Of a stretch of 64,000 nucleotides of DNA, positions 30,818 through 39,852 are shown in pieces; position 1 is the stretch's first letter, and every line of letters begins with the position of its first letter. The notes beneath the pieces are model-generated. The model worked only from the letters and a program-made list of their open reading frames with translations, had not been told where the DNA came from and did no database searches. Source of the stretch: an uncultured Erythrobacter sp. (GTDB lineage Bacteria; Pseudomonadota; Alphaproteobacteria; Sphingomonadales; Sphingomonadaceae); NCBI RefSeq assembly GCF_947492365.1, contig NZ_CANLMB010000002.1, positions 248,001 through 312,000 of the forward strand, given 5' to 3'. Both the position numbers and the translations under genes were made by a program.

Positions 30818-31357
30818 GTGAAACTTGATGGATCGCGATCCGTTCTGGCGCTTGCCGGTCTGGCTCTGAGCGCATCGGCGCTGGGCGGCTGTTCGGTTTC
30901 CGAGCCGCTCCAACTCCGGTCAACTACCAGCGCCAGCGATGCTGCGCGCGATGCAATCGTGTTCGCTGTGGCTGATGAGGAAGCGGGCACATTGCGCGGG
31001 CGGTTTGCTGGCGCATTGCTTGATGCTTTCACCTTCCGCGGGGTGACGCCTCAGCCAGAGGCTCGGCTGGTTGCGGACTTTTCCGTCTCCAAAGGACCTG
31101 CCGAAATTGGCATCCAGCGCCCTCCTGCTCCGGCAACCACACTGGAAACCGGGCCTGACTGGATCGAGCCGCCGCGCAATTCACGCCGGTTTGACCGCTG
31201 CAAGGCGCAGGAATTGCGCGGGACATTGATGCTGGTTGATCGCCAAAGCGGCGCGTTGGTCTATCGCGGGACCGGAACAGCGACCGAATGCGAGTTTGGC
31301 GAGGATGAACTGCGCGCGCTGGCCGATGGGCTGGTTGCGGAATATCTGGGCGGCTGA
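30818..31357 (+). CDS. Putative lipoprotein of unknown function
   Basis: A 179-residue protein beginning at a GTG, with a lipobox ALGGC (Cys near residue 25). The rest is mixed alpha/beta with two Cys (RCKAQ and TECEF) that could form a disulfide. It resembles DUF4136-type lipoproteins loosely. It lies 26 bp after the response regulator, so the two are likely co-transcribed. Function unknown. Confidence 0.65.
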   Translation: MKLDGSRSVLALAGLALSASALGGCSVSEPLQLRSTTSASDAARDAIVFAVADEEAGTLRGRFAGALLDAFTFRGVTPQPEARLVADFSVSKGPAEIGIQRPPAPATTLETGPDWIEPPRNSRRFDRCKAQELRGTLMLVDRQSGALVYRGTGTATECEFGEDELRALADGLVAEYLGG

Positions 31358-31376
31358 ACCCGCCTTCCAGCCCATT

Positions 31377-33551
31377 CTACAGAGCGATTGTGAACTGGGT
31401 GCCCTCGCCTTCGCGTGAAGCGACGGTGATTGTGCCGTGATGGGCGTCGACCACCTTTTTCACCAGCGCCAGACCCAGTCCCGCGCTTGGCCCAGCATGG
31501 GTTGCATGCGCGCCAAAACGGGCAAAGGGATCTTTCAGGCGCGCTTCGGGCAGACCTGCTCCGTTATCGGCCACTATGATGCGCGGCTGATGGCCGCCAT
31601 TCGCCTCGAGGCGCACTTCTATCACGGAATTTTCCGGCGAATATTTGACCGCATTGCCAATCAGATTGTCGAGCATTCGGGCGATCAGCGAGGCATCGAC
31701 ATCGGCAAAGCATGGCTCTTCGGGTAGGTGTTGCTCGATGCTGATCTGCTTGGCCTCTGCCAGCACATAGGCGCGGTCGCAGGCCTCCTCGATCAAGGCT
31801 CCGATATCGCTATCCTCGAGTTGCAGATTGGGGCTTTCGAGCCGCGCGAGCTGGACAAAGTCATCGGCGAGCTTGAGCGTTCGGTCGGCCTGCTTGCGGA
31901 TACGCGCCATGGTGTCGGCGCCTGACTTCCCGCTCCCATCGCCATTGCCATGCCCGTTCTTGCGGGTGAGACCAATGATCGCGACCTGCGGCGTGCGCAT
32001 GTCGTGCGAGAGAAATTCGAGCATCTGCTTGCGCTCCTGATCGAGCCTGCGCAGATCGGTAATCTCGCGCAGCGCAAGAATCTCGCCGACAAATTCAGGC
32101 ACGGTTTCGTTATCCATCGCAGCGCGAGCGATCAGGAAAATGCGCCCGTCCTCGCTCACCATTTCGCTGCCAGACCGTTGCAGGGTCGCACCGCCAAAGA
32201 CGATCAATTCGTCCAGGGTCGGCTCCTCCATCTCTTGCCAGCCCGAAAAGATCCCCGCGGCGCTTTCGTTGAGCATTTCGACCCGCCCGCGCCCATTGAT
32301 GACGATCATCGCATCGGGTGCGGCCTCGATCACCTGTTTGAGAAAGGCGAGCGAATCCTGAATCGAGTGGATCAAGCCGCGCATCCGTTCGACCTGGCGC
32401 GCGACATATTCCATGCCGCCATAGGCCTGCGCAGGCCGGTCGCCGCGCATCCGCTTTGCCTCCCGGTTGAGATAGCGGCTGACGCGGGTCAAACGCCGCC
32501 AGCTCCACAGCGGATAGGCGAGCAGGATCACGATGATCGCGGGCGCAACCGGCAGCCACAACTGACCCAAGGCCAACAGGCCGATGCTTGTGGCAAGCAG
32601 AACAGCGACCAGCGCAATTGCGATGTAGAGCGTCATTCGCGGAGGCAGGAACCAGAACGCGATAAACAGCGCCACCAAGGTCGCCGCCGCGATGGAGTTT
32701 TGCCAAAAGGCGCTGATCGGTTCGATCAGCGCGTCTGTCATCAGCGCGTTGAGCAGGTTGGCTTGTGTTTCCACCCCGGTCATCAGCCCGACATCGCCTG
32801 CAGCGACCGAGAACCGGTCGCCCATCCCCAAAGCCGTTGCGCCGACCAGAACGATCTTGCCTTCGACCAATTCGGGCAGGAACGAGCCGTCCAGAATATC
32901 TATCGCGGGCTGGTGCTGGATGCTGCCTTCGGGCTGGAAGGTGATGAGTGCGGTTCCGGCGGTTGCCGCACCCTCTTGTCCATCCAAATGCTTAAGCGCG
33001 CGCACCGAAAGATGCGTAAATGCGCCGCGATCGGTGGCAAGTTCGAGGTCAAAGCGGCGCAAGATGCCGTCTGCGTCAGGGAACGCGGCAACATGGCCTA
33101 TCCCCGCGGCTGCGCGCTCCAGCTGCGCCAGCGGCATCAAGGGATCGACCCCTGTTTGCGCATTCACCCGCGCGGCGAAACTGTGCGGGAGCACGACATT
33201 TCCGGCCCGATCGATTGCATCGGCCAGCGCCTGATCCTCTTGCGGAGTTGAGGCTTCGATAAACAGGACGTCGAGCACAATCAGCCGCGCGCCAGCATCG
33301 CTCAACTGGTTGACAAGCTCTGCATGCACACTGCGCGGCCACGGCCAGCTGCCCACCGCTTCGAGGCTGGTGTCGTCAATCGCGACGATGGCGATATCAT
33401 CGCTGAATGCGGGTCGGGCCAACGCCGAGACTTTGTCGAGCAGCTGGTTATCGATCCGCTGTGTCGCCTCGCTTGATTGCAGGGCAATAGCGCCCAGCAC
33501 CGATAGTGCGAGCAGGATTGCCCATTCAATCGTGAGCCGCATCGTGCTCAA
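31377..33551 (-). CDS. CHASE2-domain sensor histidine kinase
   Basis: A 724-residue membrane kinase. It has an N-terminal TM, an extracytoplasmic CHASE2 domain (about 30-270; IAIVAIDDTSLEAVGSWPWP), a cluster of transmembrane helices (about 280-355), a PAS-like segment (about 400-480) and a HisKA box (LEFLSHDMRTPQ, phospho-His near 516). The HATPase follows (DNLIGNAVKYS, VADNGAGLPE, GPSAGLGLALVKK). Upstream on the same strand lies a LysM-FecR gene, whose product is probably the periplasmic partner; the OmpR regulator is the likely output. Confidence 0.93.
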   Translation of the reverse strand: MSTMRLTIEWAILLALSVLGAIALQSSEATQRIDNQLLDKVSALARPAFSDDIAIVAIDDTSLEAVGSWPWPRSVHAELVNQLSDAGARLIVLDVLFIEASTPQEDQALADAIDRAGNVVLPHSFAARVNAQTGVDPLMPLAQLERAAAGIGHVAAFPDADGILRRFDLELATDRGAFTHLSVRALKHLDGQEGAATAGTALITFQPEGSIQHQPAIDILDGSFLPELVEGKIVLVGATALGMGDRFSVAAGDVGLMTGVETQANLLNALMTDALIEPISAFWQNSIAAATLVALFIAFWFLPPRMTLYIAIALVAVLLATSIGLLALGQLWLPVAPAIIVILLAYPLWSWRRLTRVSRYLNREAKRMRGDRPAQAYGGMEYVARQVERMRGLIHSIQDSLAFLKQVIEAAPDAMIVINGRGRVEMLNESAAGIFSGWQEMEEPTLDELIVFGGATLQRSGSEMVSEDGRIFLIARAAMDNETVPEFVGEILALREITDLRRLDQERKQMLEFLSHDMRTPQVAIIGLTRKNGHGNGDGSGKSGADTMARIRKQADRTLKLADDFVQLARLESPNLQLEDSDIGALIEEACDRAYVLAEAKQISIEQHLPEEPCFADVDASLIARMLDNLIGNAVKYSPENSVIEVRLEANGGHQPRIIVADNGAGLPEARLKDPFARFGAHATHAGPSAGLGLALVKKVVDAHHGTITVASREGEGTQFTIAL

Positions 33552-33595
33552 TGGAAATTCCCTTTCCGGCCCACCCCGTAAAGGCTCCTGTCTGA

Positions 33596-34900
33596 CTATT
33601 CAGTTATGACGAGCGTCTCGGCTGTGCCCCAGATTTTCAGCAGGCCCTCTTCCGCATCGGCCTGCGCGACCGCAACGCGCCATTGATAGCGCCCGCGCTC
33701 TAGGTCGGTAAGGATCACTTCGGTTTCGGTAAGGCCGACCTCGTCGACTAGCAGCGTCTGCGGATTGGCTTCGTCCCACAGCTGGAAGGCAAACAGGCTC
33801 TCGCCTTCACCATTGGCGCGCCAGGCGAACCGGAAGCCTTCATAGTCATCGCCGGGCCCGGCCTCGGCGGCTACGCCCAGTTGCTTGCGGCGGAAGGTAT
33901 AGGCTTCTGAACCCCCTTCGAGGCCGTTTGCGGCTATAGCCCGCCCGCGAACAAAATAGCGGCCATCATCGATGTCAGTGAATGTTGTTTGCGTACCATC
34001 GACGCGCTGCTCGTTGATGACATCGAGAAAGCCTGCTTCGCGCGCCAGCTGGACGCGGTAGCCTACCGCATTGGCTATCGGTTCAATTGCAAATTCGAGC
34101 GCTTCTCCGGTCTGGATCGCTCCGCCATTGATGAATTCGGGCGCGCCCAGCAAGGCCTGCGGCTCGCCGACGCCTTCTGCGCTGCTGGCGATGCCAAAGC
34201 CGGCGGGTGCTGCGATCTGGTCGCCTCCGGCTGCGACATTGACTTCGCCTTCGGTGACTTCGGTTAGGCTGAACTCACCGCTTTCAGGATCATAGGCCAC
34301 GCGGAACTCGGTCCCGCGCACCGCCGTAACCGCAAGCGGCGTGCGCATTTGCAGCCGGTCTTGCCCCTCTAGGCTCGGCGAGCTGGCGCTTGCCCGTCCG
34401 CGCTCGACCTTGAAATCCAGATCGAGAGTATTGCCCAGCGTATAGCGCCTCGCACGCACCAGCCGCGCGGCCGTGTTGGACGGCAGCGAAATGCGCGCGC
34501 CTTCGTTTGTCAGCAGAGTAACGAAGCCGTTGCGACGGGTCTCGATCACATCGCCCTCGTTCACGGCCTGCTCCGTTTGAGCGCCAGTGCCTGCGATGCT
34601 CACCGGGCCGGAGAGCCTGAACACTGTGATTTCAACTGGTGTAAACTCCAGCATCTCGCGCGGGATGCGGATCGCCGAGTTGATCCGCAGGCCTCGGGTG
34701 TTGCGCACACGATTGTAATCGCGCAGCTCGTTCACATTCACGCTGTCGAGCAGGAAGCGCTCCTTGATCCCGTAAAGCGTGTCACCCTTCTGGATCGTAT
34801 AGGTGAGATCGTCGGATTCTTCTGCCGCCGATGGAGCCGCGCTCAGCGCAAGCAAACCGGCGGCACCAACCGCAACACAGTTTCGGATCAGTTTGAGCAT
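33596..34900 (-). CDS. Exported LysM + FecR domain protein
   Basis: A 434-residue protein with a signal peptide (LLALSAAPSAAEE). A LysM domain follows (about 35-80; YTIQKGDTLYGIKERFLL), likely binding peptidoglycan, then a FecR domain (about 110-220; VIETRRNGFVTLLTNEGA and TAVRGTEFRV) and a C-terminal region of Fn3-like repeats. The start is set at the ATG before the signal peptide; the longer open frame upstream is the reverse reading of the M20 gene. It precedes the CHASE2 kinase by 44 bp, so they form one operon. Confidence 0.88.
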   Translation of the reverse strand: MLKLIRNCVAVGAAGLLALSAAPSAAEESDDLTYTIQKGDTLYGIKERFLLDSVNVNELRDYNRVRNTRGLRINSAIRIPREMLEFTPVEITVFRLSGPVSIAGTGAQTEQAVNEGDVIETRRNGFVTLLTNEGARISLPSNTAARLVRARRYTLGNTLDLDFKVERGRASASSPSLEGQDRLQMRTPLAVTAVRGTEFRVAYDPESGEFSLTEVTEGEVNVAAGGDQIAAPAGFGIASSAEGVGEPQALLGAPEFINGGAIQTGEALEFAIEPIANAVGYRVQLAREAGFLDVINEQRVDGTQTTFTDIDDGRYFVRGRAIAANGLEGGSEAYTFRRKQLGVAAEAGPGDDYEGFRFAWRANGEGESLFAFQLWDEANPQTLLVDEVGLTETEVILTDLERGRYQWRVAVAQADAEEGLLKIWGTAETLVITE

Positions 34901-34997
34901 GATTTTCCCGTCCCTATAGGTGACAGAGCAATCGCACATAGCGCACAGAACCGCCAGTTTTGCGGCATAGTGCTTACAAGAAATTACGCGCGCAGGA

Positions 34998-36206
34998 TTA
35001 TGACGCGAAGCCGTTATCGATAAACTCGATCGCGCAACCCGCCAGCATTGCGACACCGCGCGGCAGAGCGCTTTCATCGACATGCATGCGCGGCGAGTGG
35101 ATTGCGCAGCACGCGCTCCAATCGTCGCCTTCGGGCGCAACACCAAGGAAGAACATCGCGCCGGGCACTTTTTCGAGCAGATAGGAGAAGTCTTCTGCCC
35201 CCATGATCGGATCGGCCAGATCGCGCCAGCCATCGCGTCCGCCGATCTCGCGCGCGACCTTGGCGCCGAGCTGTACGGCGCGTTCGTCGCACAGTGTGAC
35301 GGGGAATCCTTGCACAATTTCGCAGGTGGCTTCGACTCCGTGCGCCTTTGCGGTGAGCGTGGCGGTTTCGGCGATAAGATCATGCACTTTGGCGCGGTGT
35401 TCTGCCGACAATGTGCGGATGGTGCCCTGCAACACCGCATCATCGGGGATGACGTTGAAGGTCGTTCCGGCCTCGATCCGTGTGACTGTCACGACCACCG
35501 CATTGGTGGCTTTGAAGCGGCGCGTGACCATTGCTTGAATGGCGGAGACAATCGCGGCTGCTGCGGGCACGGGGTCAGCGCAATCATGCGGCATCGAGGC
35601 GTGACCACCTCTGCCCTTGACAGTGATCGTGAACTGGTCGGCAGCGGCCATTAGCGGCCCCGCTCGCCCCGCCAGCACGCCGAATTTCGCATTGGGCATG
35701 ATGTGGAGCGCAAAGGCGGCATCGGGCAGCGGATCGATCAAGCCATCGTCCAGCATGAAGCGCGCACCGTGATGGCCCTCCTCGCCCGGCTGGAACATGA
35801 AATCGACCGTTCCGCCCAGTTCCTCGCGCCGGTCGCAAAGCACTCGAGCCGCTCCCGCAAGCATCGCGGTGTGCGTGTCATGCCCGCATGCATGCATCCG
35901 CCCCGTGATAGTCGAAGCAAACTCAAGCCCCGTCTTCTCGTCCATCGGCAAGGCGTCCATATCGCCGCGCAGCAGCACGCGCGGGCTATCCTTGCCTGCT
36001 TTGCCGCCCACCAATGTTGCCACTTCGCCGGTTGTCGAAGGGCCAGAGCGCCATTCGAGCGGGAGGTCGGCGAGCGCCTCGCGCACTTTGGCCATCGTCA
36101 TCGGGCAGTGCAGACCCAGTTCGGGTTCGGCATGGATCGCGCGTCGCAGCGCAATGATTTCGGGCGCGAGCATGTCGGCGGATTTGAGCAGGTTTTCGGT
36201 CAGCAT
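34998..36206 (-). CDS. M20-family amidohydrolase / N-acyl-amino-acid hydrolase
   Basis: A 402-residue enzyme with the M20D metal and catalytic motifs: LRGDMDALPM, HACGHDTHTAM and FQPGEEGHHGARFM. The Cys in HACGH marks the aminoacylase/IAA-amino acid hydrolase-like subgroup, which removes acyl groups from amino acids. The start at MLTENLLKS is preferred to an 18-codon extension. No signal peptide, so likely cytoplasmic. Confidence 0.92.
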   Translation of the reverse strand: MLTENLLKSADMLAPEIIALRRAIHAEPELGLHCPMTMAKVREALADLPLEWRSGPSTTGEVATLVGGKAGKDSPRVLLRGDMDALPMDEKTGLEFASTITGRMHACGHDTHTAMLAGAARVLCDRREELGGTVDFMFQPGEEGHHGARFMLDDGLIDPLPDAAFALHIMPNAKFGVLAGRAGPLMAAADQFTITVKGRGGHASMPHDCADPVPAAAAIVSAIQAMVTRRFKATNAVVVTVTRIEAGTTFNVIPDDAVLQGTIRTLSAEHRAKVHDLIAETATLTAKAHGVEATCEIVQGFPVTLCDERAVQLGAKVAREIGGRDGWRDLADPIMGAEDFSYLLEKVPGAMFFLGVAPEGDDWSACCAIHSPRMHVDESALPRGVAMLAGCAIEFIDNGFAS

Positions 36207-36402
36207 GGGAGCAGGATTAGCGCGGGTTTGACGGTTAGGCCAATGCCAAATCCGACGCATTGTCGCAGACTAGAGCAGACCTTGTCCTTGCCAAAATGCG
36301 ATCTCCGCCAATGTAGCCCGGCAACGACACCCTTCATCGATTGTATCGCGCCGCACAAGAAGGCGGTGGCAAAACCCCCGTTCGCTGAGTAAAGGACTTC
36401 GT

Positions 36403-37440
36403 ATGGCACCGCCGATCTACGAATTCGCGCAAGTGCCGCATGTGGATAAGCATGCGGAGCGCGATGCGCGTGCGCGTCGGCAAAAGGCCCCAGGCGAAGC
36501 GCCCTGTGTCGGTGTTATCTACAACCCGCGCAGCCACGGTAACCAGGGTGCTGATTTCGACTGCGGGATCACTCCGCATGTTCACATCGCGCAGCCCGGT
36601 GATCGCTCGCAATTGCCAGAGGCGCTGGCTGAATTTGCCCAGCGCGGGATTGATCTGCTGGTCATCAATGGCGGTGACGGGACAGTGCGCGATGTGCTGA
36701 CTTGCGGTGCGGGGATTTTCGGCGAGAATTGGCCAGCGATCGCTGTCCTACCCAAAGGCAAGACTAACGCGCTGACCGTCGATCTCGGCGTGCCGGGCGA
36801 CTGGACTTTGCAGCAAGCGGTCGAGGCCTTTCAGGCAGGTAAGCGCATCCACCGCCGCCCAATCGAAGTGGCAACGCAGGGCGATACTCCAGCGGGCAAG
36901 GTGCTGGGCTTTATCCTTGGCGCGGGCGCCTTCACGACCGCGACCAAAGCCGGGCAAGGCGCACACAAGCTGGGCGCGTTCAACTCGATGGCGGTTGGTG
37001 TCACGGCCGCCTGGGGCATCCTGCAATGGTTCTTTGCCGGACCCACCAATTCCTGGCGGCGCGGCTCTCCGATGAAAATCCATCTCGGTGAGCAGCAAAC
37101 CCCGATGGAGCATAGCGGCCTTGGATCGCCCGATTGGAGGCAGTTTATGCTGGCCTCCACGCTGGAGGTTCTGCCTGCAGGTATCAAACTGTTCGGCCCC
37201 CTGACCAAGGGGTTGAAGATGATCGTGCTCGACCAGATTCAGCGCCGTTCGATTCTCCTCATTCCGTCGGTCTTGCGCGGCAAAGTGCCGAGCGGGCTGC
37301 GCGAACGCGGCATCCACCAGATCAGCACGCCGCAATTCACGCTCGACATCGAAGCCCAGTTCATTTTCGACGGCGAAGCCTTTCCTGCGGGCAAATATCG
37401 CATCGGGCAGGGTCCCGAGCTTGAATTTGTAACGCCCTAG
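36403..37440 (+). CDS. Diacylglycerol kinase catalytic-domain protein
   Basis: A 345-residue lipid kinase-like protein. The nucleotide-binding signatures are VIYNPRSHGN (about 38-47) and VINGGDGTVRD (GGDGT at 90-94). Members phosphorylate diacylglycerol or related lipids to phosphatidic acid. AAAGGA precedes the ATG. The next gene starts 18 bp after its stop on the same strand and encodes a nucleotidyltransferase-like protein, suggesting a two-step lipid pathway. Confidence 0.85.
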   Translation: MAPPIYEFAQVPHVDKHAERDARARRQKAPGEAPCVGVIYNPRSHGNQGADFDCGITPHVHIAQPGDRSQLPEALAEFAQRGIDLLVINGGDGTVRDVLTCGAGIFGENWPAIAVLPKGKTNALTVDLGVPGDWTLQQAVEAFQAGKRIHRRPIEVATQGDTPAGKVLGFILGAGAFTTATKAGQGAHKLGAFNSMAVGVTAAWGILQWFFAGPTNSWRRGSPMKIHLGEQQTPMEHSGLGSPDWRQFMLASTLEVLPAGIKLFGPLTKGLKMIVLDQIQRRSILLIPSVLRGKVPSGLRERGIHQISTPQFTLDIEAQFIFDGEAFPAGKYRIGQGPELEFVTP

Positions 37441-37458
37441 GGCGACAAGCGCGCCGCA

Positions 37459-38367
37459 ATGTCCGGCCCAGCAACTTCCCTGACCCAGCGTATTTCCGAA
37501 CGGCTCGACGCTCCTGTCGATCCGGCAGTCGCCGATTTTGCACGGGCGCTGGCCGAAGATGCCGGGGCGAGCGCGGTGCTGTTCTACGGATCGAACCTGC
37601 GCACTGGCTCGCTCGAAGGGGTGCTCGATTTCTATGTGCTGCTGCCTGGGGAGGAGCAAAGCCGCATCTGGCCGCGCGTTAGCTATCATGAGCGCGAGCA
37701 TCGCGGCGATACTTTGCGCGCCAAGGTTGCGACCATGGCGCTTTCAACCTTCGCCGAAGCTGCTTCCGGAGAACTTTCCGACACGACAATCTGGGCGCGG
37801 TTTGTCCAGCCTTCGGGTCTGGTTTGGCAGGGCGGCGATGATGCCCGTGAGGCTGTGACCGAAGCGATTGCGTCGGCGGCTAAGACCGCGGCGCGACTGG
37901 CGGTCGCGCTCGGCCCGCAATCGGGCAGCGCCGATGAATATTGGCGCGCGCTGTTTCAGGCGACGTACAAGGCCGAGTTTCGGGTCGAAAAGCCCGGGCG
38001 CGAGAATGACATATTGAGCGTCAATGCGGCGCATTTCGCAGGTCTGCTCCCGCTCGCGCTTGAGGCTGCTGGAATCGCTTTCACCGAAAATGGCGAACGG
38101 ATCACGCCCAGCCTCGCCGCGAGCGAGCGCATGCGTGTTCTGGCTTGGTGGAAACGGCGCCGCAGGCTCGGCAAACCGCTCAATTTCGCGCGGCTGGTGA
38201 AAGCGAGCACGACTTTTGAGGGTGCCGCGCGTTATGCTGCTTGGAAGATCGAGCGGCACACCGGCATGCCGGTCGAAGTGACGCCCTTTCGGGAAAAGCA
38301 CCCGGTCCTATCAGCGCCGGGTGTGTTGTGGGCGCTTAGGAAGCACCGCAAGAGCAATCGCTCCTAG
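37459..38367 (+). CDS. Nucleotidyltransferase-like protein, possibly Tam41-related
   Basis: A 302-residue soluble protein. The only recognisable motif is FYGSNLRTGSLEGVLDFYVL (about residues 42-61), where a GS pair is followed after 11 residues by D57. This resembles the hG[GS]...D of the polymerase-beta-like nucleotidyltransferase fold and in particular the YGSG...DF of Tam41 CDP-diacylglycerol synthases. The family assignment is tentative. It overlaps tail-to-tail by 4 bases with the DUF2141 gene and is probably co-transcribed with the lipid kinase. Confidence 0.55.
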   Translation: MSGPATSLTQRISERLDAPVDPAVADFARALAEDAGASAVLFYGSNLRTGSLEGVLDFYVLLPGEEQSRIWPRVSYHEREHRGDTLRAKVATMALSTFAEAASGELSDTTIWARFVQPSGLVWQGGDDAREAVTEAIASAAKTAARLAVALGPQSGSADEYWRALFQATYKAEFRVEKPGRENDILSVNAAHFAGLLPLALEAAGIAFTENGERITPSLAASERMRVLAWWKRRRRLGKPLNFARLVKASTTFEGAARYAAWKIERHTGMPVEVTPFREKHPVLSAPGVLWALRKHRKSNRS

Positions 38368-38900
38368 CTGAAATACTTCATCGTCACCGCGATCGAGCGC
38401 ACTCCGCCGCCAACGCTGAAACGTGTCTGGTCGACGCCGGGCTTGCCGAGGTTGAAGATGTTGATCGACGGATTGTTCGACATGCCGCCTCCATCGGTGC
38501 GAATGTCGGTTTCGCCATTGCCATTGACGTCATGGCGGATCGCGACGGCGTAATTGCCGCTGGCCGGCACAGGCAGGCAAACGGTCATGCGTCCGCGCCT
38601 TGCAGGCAGTTCGATCCGGTTAAGCCAGCGCCCGCTTTCGAGCCAGTCGGCGCTTGTGCCGTTATAGACCTGCGCGCGGATCCTGCCGGTGGAGCTTTTC
38701 ACCCCGTTGATCGTCACGCGGATCGCAGGGCCTGCGCCCGGCGCACAGGCGCGCATATTGTTGGAGATGATATTGCGATAATCGCTGCCGCTTGACGCTT
38801 GCGCGGCGGCAGGCGCACTCACGCCCGATGCGCCAAGAGCCATCAGCGCCGCAGCGCTCAGCCCGCCAGCCATCATCCTGATCCGCAAATTCGAAACCAT
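38364..38900 (-). CDS. Exported DUF2141 protein, paralogue
   Basis: A 178-residue protein with a signal peptide (VSAPAAAQA) and a DUF2141 domain: IRVTINGVKSSTGRIRAQVY, IRHDVNGNGETDIRTDGGGM and the ending TMKYFS. The D-x-N-x-N-G-x-x-D segment could be a calcium-binding loop. The start at 38900 is chosen because it opens directly into the signal peptide. It is a second copy of the family seen at 14902-15339, here without the lipid hydroxylase. Confidence 0.85.
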   Translation of the reverse strand: MVSNLRIRMMAGGLSAAALMALGASGVSAPAAAQASSGSDYRNIISNNMRACAPGAGPAIRVTINGVKSSTGRIRAQVYNGTSADWLESGRWLNRIELPARRGRMTVCLPVPASGNYAVAIRHDVNGNGETDIRTDGGGMSNNPSINIFNLGKPGVDQTRFSVGGGVRSIAVTMKYFS

Positions 38901-39192
38901 CTTACCCTGCCTAACATATCGATTGGAGCGGCGCGCCCATTTTTCTTCTGACGCTTCTTTCAAAGCACTATTTTGCCGCAAGAATATGACTGGCAACTGC
39001 CCGATTGGTGCTGAATTACGGCTGAACTGGCGAGTCAGAGAGCAGGGGTAAATGTGTAAACCACCCTCCACAGGGTGAAAATGATTGTAACGCATATGAA
39101 AAAGGGCGGGGAAAAGCCTCGCAAGCGCGCTTGCTGCGCGAATCACGCCTACCCTAAGGCAAAGTGCAGTCGAAAAGGCTCGCCGATTAACC

Positions 39193-39852
39193 ATGCCACC
39201 GCTGATTTCCCCATCCATCCTGTCAGCCGACTTTGCGCGGCTAGGCGAAGAAGTGCGCGCCGTCGATGAGGCGGGGGCGGACTGGATTCACATCGATGTG
39301 ATGGACGGGCATTTCGTGCCGAACATCACGATCGGCCCCGATGTCGTAAAGGCGCTGAGGCCGCATACGGACAAGGTCTTTGACGTCCACCTGATGATTT
39401 CGCCGGTCGATCCCTATCTGGAGGCCTTTGCCGAAGCGGGCGCGGATATCATCACCGTCCATCCCGAGGCGGGACCGCATGTCCACCGCACGCTGCAAGC
39501 GATCCGTTCGCTGGGCAAGAAAGCGGGCGCGGTGATCAATCCGGGCACGCCGGTTGAAGTGCTCGACAATCTGATGGACCTGGTTGATCTGGTGCTGGTG
39601 ATGAGCGTCAATCCCGGCTTTGGCGGGCAGAGCTTTATCCATTCGCAGCTTGAGAAAGTGCGCCGCATTCGCGCAATGATCGAAGCATCAGGACGGGACA
39701 TCCACCTAGAGGTCGATGGCGGCGTGAACCCTGAAACCGCCAGATTGTGCGTCGAGGCTGGCGCAGATGTGCTGGTCGCAGGCTCCGCAACCTTCAAGGG
39801 CGGCCCCGGCCAATACGCGGCCAATATTGCTGCGCTCAAGGGTCAGGGCTGA
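39193..39852 (+). CDS. rpe: Ribulose-phosphate 3-epimerase
   Basis: A 219-residue TIM-barrel enzyme that interconverts ribulose 5-phosphate and xylulose 5-phosphate in the pentose phosphate pathway. Conserved segments include [44 protein letters not shown] and EVDGGVN with the metal and catalytic residues. Its stop overlaps the next ATG (TGATG), so it is coupled to the heparinase-like gene. Confidence 0.97.
   Translation: MPPLISPSILSADFARLGEEVRAVDEAGADWIHIDVMDGHFVPNITIGPDVVKALRPHTDKVFDVHLMISPVDPYLEAFAEAGADIITVHPEAGPHVHRTLQAIRSLGKKAGAVINPGTPVEVLDNLMDLVDLVLVMSVNPGFGGQSFIHSQLEKVRRIRAMIEASGRDIHLEVDGGVNPETARLCVEAGADVLVAGSATFKGGPGQYAANIAALKGQG

Noticed and set aside
31950-33251. 433-codon open frame on the plus strand
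   Set aside because: Antisense to the CHASE2 histidine kinase, whose domains are complete.
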